64,000 bases of DNA from assembly GCA_013076295.1 (NCBI GenBank), contig RQOL01000915.1, forward strand, positions 868,001-932,000, written 5' to 3'. Below the pieces are notes generated by a model, which saw nothing but the letters and a program-made list of their open reading frames with translations, was not told the DNA's origin and did no database searches. Within the stretch, counting starts at the first letter, position 1. Each line of letters opens with the position of its first letter. A program made the translations under genes and the position numbers. This stretch comes from Sanderia malayensis (lineage: Eukaryota; Cnidaria; Scyphozoa; Semaeostomeae; Pelagiidae). This document shows positions 9,701 through 20,935 of the stretch, piece after piece.

Positions 9701-12060
9701 CTAAACAACAACGTAAGTGGTACTTAAATGTGCTAGAAAGTTCCAACACACTCCCTCCATTTGGTCTAGAATGGAACTAGAAAGAGTCCTCTCTTCTTCC
9801 ACGATAATTCTGACTGTTTCTTTTGCATCAACAGCTGCCTTCCTTCTTGGCTGGAAGTCTCTTGTTTCGGTATTTAGTTGCACCTGGGTTTGTTTCTCTG
9901 CTATGTCGCATTCGAGTTTCAGTGGATATAACCGCTGCGCCACTCTTTTTAGGAATGACTTCCCTGCTCCAAGCCTTGCAGCTCTAGCAACACCGTCTTT
10001 ACCAGTTATCAGATTTTGGATTATCCCGATGTGCCATTTTCATGCACGTTTCCGCAAATCATTATTCTCGATGTTGTTTGCATCTTCTTCAGGCAAATGA
10101 TTCGGCAAGCCAAACATCATGACGTTTGGTGTTAAAATGGGCAATTGCACATCATCTTCCACACAGCTTAAAGGTTGATTGTTTAAGGTGAGCTCGATGT
10201 CCAGGATAACTTCTTCTAGCTCACTCCAGCTCAAGTATGCTCTTCCTGAGGTTTTGTGAAGAGATTGCTTCACCAGCCCAACTATCCGTTCAAACTGTCC
10301 GCCCCACCAAGGAGCTTTGGAGATCTTTGTCCTTAAGGACTTTCTTTAAAGGCTGGATTACACTATCATCTTTAGGTAATTGTTGCTTCAATTTTTTCCG
10401 TGATCACGGACAACACGAGAAAATGATAGTGTAACTGCACCTTCAAGTTCCTTGTTGCTGCTTGTTTTGGGGGATTACGCAGTAGGTGTTAATTCATCTT
10501 TCTGAAATTTCTTTTGATCGTCGTTCAAATTGTTCCTTCAGAATTTTAATCCCTTCAAACGCACCGACAGATTTCGTGACAATTTTCTTGATGGTACATC
10601 AATAAGTTTGAATTCAAGATTTGAGCGCGCACGATTTTAGTATTAAAATGGAACAACAACGAAAAAGATCGAAAAAGCGCTGCTGCTGCCTGCAGCTATT
10701 CTACTTGTCTGTGGTCTTGGACTACTTCGATCTCTACGACTTCTTCACCTTTTCCAGCAATCTGCCTGCTTTGCAAGAACTCGTGAAGTTGTTTTTAAAT
10801 TCATTTCTCAGAATGGTCCATTTTCATACAAATTCACACTTGATCGCAGTTTTACAATACTAATATAATGTAAAAATAAGAAAACACAAACACACGAACA
10901 ACGGCAAGTGAGTTCAGTAATAAAATACCCATGTACCATCAAGAAAATTGTCACGAAATCTGTCGGTGCATTTGAAGGGATTAAAATTCTGAAGGAACAA
11001 TTTGAACGACGATCAAAAGAAATTTCAGAAAGATGAATTAACACCTACTGCGTAATCCCCCAAAACAAACAGCAACAAGGAACTTGAAGGTGCAGTTACA
11101 CTATAATTTTCTCGTGTTGTCCGTGATCACGGAAAAATTTGAAGCAACAATTACCTAAAGATGATAGTGTAATCCGGCCTCAACACTTTTGCTCCAGAAA
11201 CAAAGGTTCTGCCATTATCAGAATAGACCTTTTCCAGGCTCTCCTTTCTAGCAAAGAAACACTTCAAACTCTCTAGGAATTCTTCGGTTGCTTGATCCCA
11301 CAAGAGCTCCAAATGCAATGCTCTTGTTACGCTACACGCAAAGAGTAAGATGTAGGCCTTTCCTTCCTGTTGCTGCGTTTGTTTGTAGATGATTGGTCCC
11401 ACGTAGTCGATACCCACAACTTGAAATGGCCTGGGTCCTTAGGTCCTGTTAATTGGCAGGTTTCCTTCTGGTGGACTTGCAAAAGCTTGTGCTTGAAACC
11501 ATTTCCATCTGTGGCATCTTGTTGTGACTTTCTTAGCCAGTTGTCATAGTCGAGGAATTCAAAAGTCACGGCGAACGGGCTCTATTGTCAGACCAACTCC
11601 CCCATGCAAGGTTTTGATATGAGCATCCATCACCATCCTTTCAGAAATTTCACACTCGTCTTTCTGCAAGTTAAGTCTCGGCTGATCTGCTTGGAATTGT
11701 TCAGTGTTGCTGATGTTACGCTGTTCCCGTCTCACCCAAAATTTAATCTGTTTGTCAGTCTCCTCTGTGGTCAACTGTCCACTTCGTCTCGCTAGCCTTT
11801 TTGATTTACAGTTGTGTATGAATTCTGAGATCCATGCCGTTACTCACCTTGTTTTCCAATAGTTGTGCTTCTCAAGAATCCTCTGTAATTCATCCTTGAT
11901 CTCTACAGCAACGCTTAGAGCCTCTTTTGTCAGTTTTGATTCAGCTTCAGTCTCACTACTTGGTCACCTCAAGATGTCCTAAGGCCAATTTTCTGGTGTT
12001 GATAGCCAGCTGGCTTGGGGAAACCTGGGGGAACCAAGCCCCGAGAGAGTGTATCTGCTA
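9701..12060 (-). pseudogene. BEL/Pao retrotransposon pol fragment (end of RNase H, integrase)
   Basis: The minus-strand order is: a W-x-GP-type linker with SWLSTPENWP near 11,990; the zinc-binding/N-terminal integrase region 11,774-11,559 (ends in DAHIKTLHGGVGLT); the catalytic core 11,417-11,190 (MGIDYVGPI, KAYILLFACSVTRALHLELL, VYSDNGRTF); then, after an insertion at 10,355-11,175, SKAPWWGGQFERIVGLVKQS (about 10,310), LTLNNQPLSCVED, LTPNVMMFGLP, and the terminal QRLYPLKLECD at about 9935. Integrase sequence continues on both sides of the foldback insert, which shows a clean interruption. Frames are broken and RT and RNase H are missing upstream of 12,060, where a gypsy fragment abuts. Confidence 0.8.
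10355..11175. mobile_element. Foldback-type DNA element with 245-bp terminal inverted repeats
   Basis: The left arm 10,355-10,599 and right arm 10,931-11,175 are inverted copies that differ at only about four positions by eye. Ends are GGATTACACTATCATC. Inside each arm ACACTATCA recurs inverted about 75 bp inward, and there is a perfect 12-bp palindrome CCGTGATCACGG. The 331-bp centre has a start codon at 10,648 followed by a basic stretch (EQQRKRSKKR), perhaps the 5' relic of a transposase gene, but no domain is recognisable. The element splits the BEL/Pao integrase. Flanks read GGCT and GGCC, so no clean target duplication is proven. The class is unknown, possibly a Harbinger-type derivative. 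Confidence 0.75.
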
Positions 12061-12119
12061 AAACCATTTCTTTGCCAAAAACCAGGCAAAGAAATGGTTT
12101 TAGCAGGTACACTGTCTCG
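12042..12119. repeat. 35-bp inverted repeat at the BEL/gypsy junction
   Basis: Arms 12,042-12,076 and 12,085-12,119 are inverted copies with two mismatches around an 8-bp spacer. Both arms read as the same gypsy peptide GKEMVLA(D/G)TLSR, one on each strand. Confidence 0.75.
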
Positions 12120-12258
12120 AGCATACCTACCAACCAATAGAAGGAAGAAGTCACAAATCGAAGAAGTAGAGACTATCCATATGATATATGATAAGTCACC
12201 TTCCGATCTCAGAGCCACAGCTGAAAGAAATCCAATGAGAAACCACACAAGACACTAA
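12080..12258 (+). pseudogene. Short Ty3/Gypsy RNase H fragment
   Basis: The plus-strand text PGKEMVLAGTLSRAYLP followed by an acidic segment matches the end of Ty3/Gypsy RNase H, where an ADTLSRA motif is typical (here AGTLSRA). Only about 60 codons remain. They are unrelated in orientation to the neighbouring BEL/Pao piece, so two retroelement scraps meet tail to tail here. Confidence 0.55.
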
Positions 12259-12562
12259 CCTGCAACCGCCCAGACTGGAATGTAGAATTCTTGTACACCG
12301 GAAAGCAAACATTTTTTAAGACCACGCCCTTTTCCCTAAAACCACGCCCTTTTCCATCAAAATGCCTTTTCTACTCTACATAACCCTTTACCACTTTTCC
12401 ACTCCCCACACACATTATATATATACCCCCAAATAGTTGTCTGGTTATCGCATAAGTGCGTGAAACTCTGAGCCACAACAAAGATATATGTGTCTTTTTT
12501 GAAGTCCAACTCTGTATACCCCCGAATATATATGAATATGAATATGAATATATATATACTAG
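12259..12562. other. Spacer with short repeats
   Basis: Contains a doubled ACCACGCCCTTTTCC (about 12,321 and 12,341) and a GAATAT(GA)-type simple tract ending in TATATATA just before the satellite fragment at 12,563. No gene is visible. Confidence 0.4.
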
Positions 12563-12773
12563 GGTTCACCACTCGCTTCGCTTGTTCGCCCCAGCCCGTC
12601 AAGTAAAAAAAAGCCTAGTCTGGTTGGCACGCTTCACGCGCTGCATTTGCTCCCGCTCATGCCCGTACATACATACATGAGCTAGGTTTGGTCGCTTCGC
12701 TCCCTCCCCGGAGCCCGTCAAGTAAACAAAGCTTAATCTGGTTGGCGTGCTGCGTTCGCTCCCGCTCATGCCC
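12563..12773 (+). repeat. Two 5'-end units of the composite repeat family
   Basis: Two diverged copies, starting near 12,563 (CTAGGGTTCACCACTCGC) and 12,682 (CTAGGTTTGGTCGCTTCGC), each run through AGCCCGTCAAGTAAA and a GGTTGGC...CGCTGC segment to CGCTCATGCCC and then break into CATA repeats. They match the outer end of copy C (about 57,045-57,122 inverted) and resemble the start of copy A. Confidence 0.65.
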
Positions 12774-13170
12774 ATACATACATACATACATACATACATA
12801 CCCACATACCTACATACCTACATACCTACATACCTACATACATACATACACACCTACGTACATACATACATACATACATACATACATACTATACCTAAAT
12901 ACTATACCAACATACTATACCTACTATACAAACATACTATAACTACTTTACAAACATACTAACCTACTATACCTATTATAAAAACATACTATACCTACAT
13001 ACTATACCAACATACAATACCTACTATACAGACATACTATACCTACTATACCTGCATACTATACCTACATACTATACCTACTAAAAAAACATACTATACC
13101 TACATACTATGCCTACATACCTACCATACATACCCTGCAATACATACCCTACGATACATACTACGACGTA
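12774..13170 (+). repeat. CATA microsatellite grading into a degenerate 13-15-bp tandem array
   Basis: 12,774-12,892 is (CATA)n with CATACCTA interruptions. From 12,893 the unit lengthens to forms of CATACTATACCTA, repeated irregularly to about 13,170. Open frames here only reflect simple sequence. Confidence 0.85.
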
Positions 13171-13686
13171 ACATTTCTAAATCACGTAAAGGTGGGAGGT
13201 TGAATCTCCCCTCTGGCAAGCGACCGCCCCGCGCCCACCCTCGGCCCTGAAAAGCCTTTTCTGAATATTGATAATTTCAGTGTAAAATTGGCAGAAAGAA
13301 AGTTGCCACAGGAAAATCAATCCATCCTCAAAAATTCCAACTCTATCCCCAGCAAAAATTATATCAATACGTAGCTCAGGATACAGCGAACATGTTGCAA
13401 ATAGTTCCATCTCTTAAATAAGTAATACTGAATTCTTAGAGACCATTTAGCGGAAGTGGTTTTAATGAAATTTCGGAGCTGTGCAAAAATCAAAACCTTT
13501 GAAAACACTTTAGCAAGTAAAAATAGTATTTAACATGGCAAATAGTGATCCTGTTGAACTAAAAAAAACCAAAATGAAGGTAATATGTTGGTGAACAATT
13601 ATCGAAAATGTTTTGGTAGAAAATAATCAATTGTGGCAGGCTAAAATTCAATTTCCCTAAATGCCAAAACTTCAAAATTCAAAAAT
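13171..13686. other. Spacer without supported feature
   Basis: A GGTGGGAGGTTGAATCTCCCC segment at about 13,191 recalls a tRNA T-arm/B-box but has no A-box or cloverleaf partner. No gene is supported. Confidence 0.35.
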
Positions 13687-14408
13687 TCAAAACTTTGACC
13701 AAGGCCTAAGCGTTTTAGCATGCCGAAGCAACAATGGCGGTCGCCTACTACAAAACCTGCAACTACTTCATTCAAAAAACAAAACAATAACAAAGCTATC
13801 ACCTGTGTTTTCCATTGTTTCCTGCAACTCTCCAGGGGTCTTTCAATCAATTAAGAGCTCTTTACAAAGAAAATGCAGCTGGTAAAACACTTTGAAAGGC
13901 GTCCACCTCATCTTTTTGTGTACAAAACAAAAACACACGTCTTCTCCAAAAGTACCTGTTGCATGCCGAGGGCAAATTTGCATGATAATGAAAAACGCAT
14001 CACTGTTCACGTGGGTCGCGAAAAGAGCCAATCACATTGCAGGAAAAGGCGAAATGGGTCATGTGAAGAGCGAATACTCTTTCCGAAAATGGAGTTCAGG
14101 GCGCGAATTTGGAAGTTTCGCCAGCGTAAATCGTCGTTTTTTCGTGTTAGCACAATTAGCGGAATAATTAATGGAATAACTCAAAAATTCTTTTAAAATA
14201 GGCTTCCAAAAATAGATAACTTTTGCCTACTCCAGAAACGGAGCCTTTCCATGCAAGTCTCAACCTTGTGCGACCCCATTCAAAAAAGCCTTGTTGATTA
14301 CACGGTTCGCTGTTTCGTCCCATTGTTTTTGGGCATTCAACCTATTGTTTCGACTCGAATCTATTGTTTTGACCAGAGTTTCGCCACCGTCACGTGACAT
14401 TGCAGAAT
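13687..14408 (+). mobile_element. Composite repeat family, copy B (body only)
   Basis: The unique body shared with copies A and C is present from AAACTTTGACC at 13,690 to GCAGAATAGTAA at 14,402. The satellite is absent: upstream of 13,687 the sequence is unrelated. Landmarks such as ATGCCGAAGCAACAATGG, CCAATCAC and the triple ATTGTT cluster keep the same order as in copy A. Confidence 0.7.
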
Positions 14409-14559
14409 AGTAATGTTAGATGAATAATTAATATGTTATTTGTCAATAGAGAAACTATGTAATAAGGTTACTCGATGTTCAAAAATGGGTATCATCCTTT
14501 GACGTTACTGAAGCGAGTCAACACTTTGCTAGCTTTATATGAATCTTTGGTGTTCTTCT

Positions 14560-17500
14560 TTAGGTTTCCACTCTGTGTTTTGTAAGATGTTCCTCTTTCT
14601 TTCCATAAACATATAACTTCGCTGCTTGCCGTATTATTTCTTCTGATCGGATAACGTTTGATGTTGCCCAATCAAGAAGTGATCTTTCCTGAAGCGTGCT
14701 ATGGCCCTGTCCTCCGTATTGCCATTGTGTATCCATTACACTGTAAAAAGATTCAGCAATGGCTTCTGGGCCTCCCATTGCAAGAGCAATATCCAAAGCA
14801 GTCATTGCAATTGGTCCAGCCACTGAATAGAGGGCTTCATGGCAATATTATTTAACAACTGCTTCTTCAATCAACACCATTTTGACAGGTTCTTTACCAG
14901 AAAACTGCAATTTAAACTCACAATCAAGGGTGAAGAAATGATTTGGTGCTGGAAGATACTCCATTTGCAACAAAGAACTCTAACTGTCACCGCACATTTC
15001 TTGAATAGATATTTTCATCTACGGCATTGAAGCACCGCAAAAGCTCCTTTCTCATTTGTGGATCCCAAACAAGCATCTTTAATGCATTTTTAAAAGACGA
15101 AAGTGCACTGAAATGAAGCCTTTTGTCAAACCTCTCATCTTCCAATTGCCTTACATACTTTGTTAAACCTCTCATCTTCCAATTGCCTTATTGGCAAAGA
15201 AATGCCCAAAACTATCTATACTATACACCGTAAAATCACCTTCCTTTAACTGCACTCTTCCGGTTGGAAACCTCTTGCCACATAAAAGCTTAAGCAGTTC
15301 TGCAGTGTGGAAGAATGAACAGTCCGAATCTGCACAATTTGCAAGGCGATCTTCAACTGAATCTGCAAGGTCGTTTGCGAATGTGGAGACATCATCAAAT
15401 GAATCCTAACACTGACCTGTCAGCCCAGTCGATAAGGACTTCCTTCGTTGCACGTTTTGCACCAGGCTTCCTTGTTTCTGTGACGGTTGTATATATAATT
15501 TTCCATCCAACGCAGAGGCGAATATCTTGGAATGTTGGATGAGCCTCTTCATTGTTGTCCTCGGGATCCTTGTCAACAATTTTCTGAAAACCATACAAAT
15601 TATCAAATGATGCGGGAACTCAAATGATATTGTATCATAGTCAAAATCACATCATTCAAACTAACATAAATCGGCTCAGCGAAGACCAGGTTTCTCAATT
15701 AAGGAAAGTAAAATCAGCATAAAAGTCGAACAACCCCTTTTTATATAGACTTATCTTGCATGAAAAACCAGTAATTCTCACTTTTCCATTTTCTTCCATC
15801 AATGGAAAAAAATTGAAATTGCCGTATTTTGTGCATTCTTTTGCTGCATTTCTCAATCATTCAACTAATCTACGACTCCAAGTGACAGTTTACAGATAGA
15901 CAGATAGACCTTGAAGCTTTGTCATGACTCTTGCAATGGGTTCAAATGTATCAGCCATCAGCAAGCGGTCAGTAACGAAATCCTGCAGGAAAAATTGAAT
16001 TTTTATGGCAAAGTAACATAATATTAAAAAATACTTCTCTGTGTTCAATGATATTGAAATGTTTCCCAAAGAATTCCAAATCGATCAACACGCCCTTAGC
16101 AGCGTTAACAGTCAAATAGTGCCTGTAGCAGCGGTAACAGTCAAATATGTGAATGAGTTACCTGTCCTTTGACTTTATACTGCAGTGGATGTGTGTCATT
16201 GCTCATTGCATCTGAGGCTTCCTTGAGTGCTGAGATAAACAATTTGTGTGATTTCACCAATCGTGTCCATTGCACATATGCTGAACTAGCAAAACGAGTT
16301 TGGAAATATGTCATGGCAACGGTTGCTCTGACTCCAAGCTGTTTGGCAGTTGCTTCAAGGATACCACTCCCTGAAAAGGTGTTTAAATAAAATTTTTGAT
16401 GCTGAAAATATTGATATAAAATGCTAAAAATACTGAATCTCTAAGCTAAGCAAGTATAGAGAATGTCGTAGCCTGATTATATTGCATCAACATTAATATT
16501 ATTACTATTATTACTGTTACTATTATACCTATTCCTCTGTTGAGTGCGTTTGCAAAAGAATTTGTTCTTTTGACGAAATTTGCAAAGAATTCCTTTGACA
16601 ATCCACGCTTTCCTCCTTTCAAATCTGTTACTGCCAAGTTTAGCCAGTGAGATGGATCCCAAACAACATTGCCAACGAACTCTGCTTGTTCAGGTTTGCC
16701 TGTTGAAACAATTTCTTTAAACATTCGGGCTTGGTAAACTCCATCTGCTGAAGCACCTGAAATTTAAGAATTTGTAATTATTTCAAGCATTTTGCAAGGA
16801 CATGCAGGGTTCCGTTTTTAATTTTAAAGTTCAATAAAACGTTGAATATCAGTTTGGCAAGGGAAAGTAGCTACTCACCGACCTTAAATTGTTGTACCTG
16901 TCTGCCGAATTTTGTTTCGACAAGGCCCAGTGCTTGTACAGTGCACTCTTCTGCAGATCCTCCTTCAACTTCGCCACTCTCTGAGCTCCGTTGATAAACT
17001 TCTGGTGCTGCGACTGCAATGGCAACTCTCTCTCCTTCCATCATAGGGCATATTAGTACTGCTTGATTTGACCGCTTGTTGACTGTTGCCTTGTCAAGAG
17101 TCAAGTAGTAACGAGGTGGCGAATTTGTGGAAGCCAGGCTCCCTGTCATATGCTTTCGCGTCATTTAATCTACAACGGACAACATGCATCTTACTAGGTC
17201 GGGGAAAAACTTCCTGGAATGGCCAGTACCTTCAACCTTGGCACCCACGGAAAATGCAAATGCCACTTGACTTTCGTAGTGCAATGCAGCAGATTTGGAT
17301 TTCACTGCAGTGAAAGCACATTTTACTAATGTTTCTGCTGCCTCCAAATGTATCTTTTGCAGCTTTCGTTCTTCCCCAAGCATTCTTATGGCTTTAAAAT
17401 GGGTTTCTCCATCATTTGAGCAAATCACATGTTGTATAATTCTGCTTTTCAATTTGCGCCATTTTTCTCCAGCACCATTAATAAACTCAGCCATTAGGTT

Positions 17501-18632
17501 CAGGGAAATATATTTTCCTGTGCTGATGAATTTACAGTCGGCAGAAAGCTTTTTGCGGCTCGAGCAGGTGTTAGCATTCTGGCCCTGTCACGATAAAGGA
17601 CGAAGCACGTTTCGCAGCGCAAAACTGCTCCACCATCGCCAAATTCTTCTAGCTCTCCCTTGTTCTTTGGGTAAAGAGCTATGTGATCAAATGCTGCAAC
17701 GAGTTCTGTCAAGTTCTTTACTTCGTGCCATTTCTTCATTTTACTGTAGCACCGACTCATTTCAGTTTCCAACGCTGTTGCTGGGGCTGTCGATGTTGGC
17801 CCAAACATTGAGGCACCAGTCACTTTTCGGTCAACCGATAATCGGTCAACTTTGTGCCTTAACTTTTCGATCATTTCCATCAGTTTTGTTTGATTATCTG
17901 GCTTTCTTATTTCGATAAAACTCTCTAAGCTTTTTTGTACCAAGTCTCCTCTTGAGTTTGTTTGATCAGATGACTGGGAAGGTGAAATGCGCAATTCCTC
18001 AATTACGTCAACTTTGTCTGTATCTTTAAATGTTTCATTCATAGGGTCAGAATCCAACATAAAAAGTCCTAGTTTTCTTGCAGTGCCAGTGGCAGTGCTG
18101 CTGGTTGCTGCTGCTGTAGTGCTTACTTTTTCTTGAGAAGACTGCATTTCATTTGTCAAGACTAAACTTCTGATTTCACTTGGTACAGATATAAGGTTTA
18201 CTCGAACGATATTGAAATCAGCTTTTGATGTAAACAAGCATTTTTCTCCTTTCTTGGAATGGTGTCTGATGAAATTTCGCTTCATCTGATGGAGGTTCCC
18301 GCGGGAAAGAATTGCAATTTTCTTGTCCTGTTTTGTGACATCATAAACACATTTTAAGCAGACATGAGTATCACGAACAGTGTCCCGTTTTTGCACGGAT
18401 GTTTGTTATGGTGATGTTGCAATAGTTTGCAGCTGGTATCTTTTTTGAATGAAAGAACCGATTGTTTTGTATTTTTCCGCTGCTTTGATGGTGTTGATGG
18501 AGGTGGTGCTTCTTGTTCAGATTCTGAATAACGTGTTACTCTTGCGCGCTTTCCTTTTGACTTCGATAATCGAAATTCTCTTTCGACATTTGCATCGACA
18601 GCTTCATTTGAATCATCACTTTCTGATTCCAT
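14560..18632 (-). pseudogene. Multi-exon gene of an uncharacterised, probably transposase-derived family
   Basis: Minus-strand pieces read as one protein. 18,632-17,500 gives an acidic/basic N-terminus then a Cys/His cluster (HVCLKCVYDV ... RGNLHQMKRNFIRHHSKKGEKC) like a BED- or C2H2-type finger. 17,494-16,871 holds YLTLDKATVNKRSNQAVL and VAAPEVYQ. Spliced exons follow at 16,756-16,529 (GASADGVYQARMF, VWDPSHWLNLAVTDL), 16,370-16,162 (ATAKQLGVRATVAMTYFQTR) and 15,982-15,910 (DFVTDRLLMADTF), each with AG/GT borders and compatible phase. 15,583-15,417 and 15,411-14,560 hold the C-terminal part (ALDIALAMGGPEAIAESFYS). Frame breaks lie at about 18,380, 17,500 and 15,412, and a 37-bp tandem duplication lies at 15,129-15,202. 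The order resembles hAT-like or KIAA1586-like proteins, but I cannot assign a catalytic triad. It is a decayed copy of a spliced family. Confidence 0.55.
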
Positions 18633-19780
18633 AGCTGTGTATTAACATTTTCAAAAAAATTTATTTTAATTATTTGCTGAAAAAACGACTCTATTAGCGA
18701 TTATTATTTTTATGCCATCACAACCTAAAACGTGCTTCATTTAATTAAATAGATAATGGTTCAGAAAAATTACACTGTAAGTTTAGCTTACCTGAATATG
18801 AATTTCGTCAAATAATCGTATTTTGAGAACCAAATTTTGAAGGTACGTTACCTAACAGCAAACATTTGAAAAACCTTTCCTCAAATCGTTGTGAAATCTT
18901 GACTTCATGCTGGGAGTATCTGACGAAAATGATTACACACGTCACATCGGAAAAACCTTTGAATTCCTTCAATATCCAATTTGTCCATTAACACCCATTG
19001 CAGAATGGTCTTAGGTCACATAGTCATTTCCGGGGAGTGGGAAGCCACTATCTGGCATGTTGTTGTGTTTGAAAATCAATTTGACACTTTTTTGATTATG
19101 TCAGACCTTGACCTGCCAACCTCCCAACCTGAAAAACCTGGATATTTAAATTTTTTCTTTATTAAAACCTGGAGATTTAGCTAAAAAACTGGAGATTTTG
19201 CACTGCGAACTTTTTCGCCAAAAATAGCAAAATTTATCCATACATTAATTGCTGTTACTGTAAAACTTTATCCCATAACTTACAAAGTTTTCATACACAT
19301 TTCTTGTTATAATTTAATTGTAAGACACTAAGTACTTTGCTGCACCATCATATTTTCATTTTTTGGCATGAACAGAATTACTAGAGTCTATGATGGTATT
19401 TGTTCCTTTGGCTGCCATCGTTTGCATGCAATGCAACTAAATAAAAGCTATGATAATAACTATAAAGCGTTCAATGCTATAAAGAGAGAAGCGGAACAGG
19501 GGGCCGAGGGAGTTATTCTAACGCAATCAGCGATGTGGTTCAAAGAACTCCAACCAAACACAGGTACCGTGTGGAATGAAGAAAGATTGGTATGAACGTG
19601 AGATGCAGGCCTAAACCGTGAGACACACCCCAAAATCGTGAGAGTTGGCAGTTCTGTTATTATGTGTGGGAATGTCAGTTTGCATTGCACGCCAAAATAT
19701 ACTATTTTATGCGTACGCCAGCTTGTACACCAGCTTTTTTTTGGGAATTGTACGCCAAAATTTGGTGTTTAATGCTGGAC
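18633..19780. other. Spacer between the multi-exon gene and the Penelope-like copy
   Basis: Probably includes the promoter side of the minus-strand gene. No further coding frame or repeat could be supported. The 75-codon frame at 19,368 has no recognisable motif. Confidence 0.35.
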
Positions 19781-20935
19781 ATGTGTATTTTTATATGATA
19801 TAAGGTAAATAAAAGGTAAAAATGATAACATTTGTAAATAAGAAAAAATGTACAGGGTAGTCGCAGCAATGCAGGACAATAGGCAACAATACACATCAGC
19901 GATATAGAGGTGGTGGCGATGTCTAGTAAGTGTCATTATCATCATAATCATCATCAGTCCCGTGATGGAGATAGTAAATGTAAGGGACGCAAGTAGTGGT
20001 AGAATACGGCAAAGATAAATATTTCAGTTATGATAACCATCAGAAATGATTGAATACAAATGGGGTGTAGAAGAAAACCGAGTAAGGTCAAAGAGAGATT
20101 GGGTTGATTTGAGGATCAGTATGGTAAAGAAAAAAGTTGTGTGTGCGAATCGTCAGCTATCAACCTGGATCAGCGTTTCGGGGGTTTAATGACAGTACGC
20201 TTTTATGATCACAGGCCCCCCAGCACCCCGAAGGGCACCATCGCACAAGATAATGAATGCAGAAGTTAGAGACAATGGGAAAAACAAGGCGCGTACAGCT
20301 GATCAGCTAAAGAAGACAAGTATCGGAATTCAGAAGCGCTATGAATATGTGGGGCATAGCGATCAATGTAAAGTAGAACCGCAAAAATAATATGAATTCA
20401 TAGTGAAAAGATTTCGAAGTGAAGAATATTTAGTGTTTTTGGATACATGTCCAAGTTGTAATTGGAAAAAAATAATTATGATTATGATGTATGCTGCATA
20501 ACAGCAACAACAATAACAATAGAAAACGTAATAACAACAACAACAACAATGTCGGCTGTTAGGCCAAATAGAAAATATGAAATATTAAATGTGAAATTAT
20601 CACACGAAGATGCCCACGATTTTGACTGTTTATAGTTTGAGGTTAGTCCTGACCAAAATGTCTTTTATGTTTTTGTTTCGTTTAAATGCCAGGATGGGTG
20701 TTGTATCCGAAATGTTATGTAGATCGGTATCCTCTTGAATATGGTGCCAGTGTCTTCGTAACACTGCTCCGAGGCCCATGGTATTAGAATCGTATCGTAC
20801 CACGAAGGGTAATTTGGTACCATGTTGAGACTCGGTGGGTTTTAGTAAATCGTCCTGTGATAATGGATGTACCTTGTTGAAGATGTCGCTTATGAGGCCA
20901 ATGTTATAACCTCGTTTAACAAGTGTAATTTGCAG

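Noticed and set aside
12599..12962. Tyr/His/Thr-rich frames on both strands
   Set aside because: Translation of the CATA microsatellite and satellite ends.
13190..13215. tRNA-like T-arm (GGTTGAATCTC)
   Set aside because: No A-box, anticodon arm or acceptor stem could be placed around it.
20205..20390. 61-codon plus-strand frame identical to one at 29,196-29,381
   Set aside because: Both lie in the duplicated 3' region of the Penelope-like copies, so identity reflects the duplication, not coding constraint.
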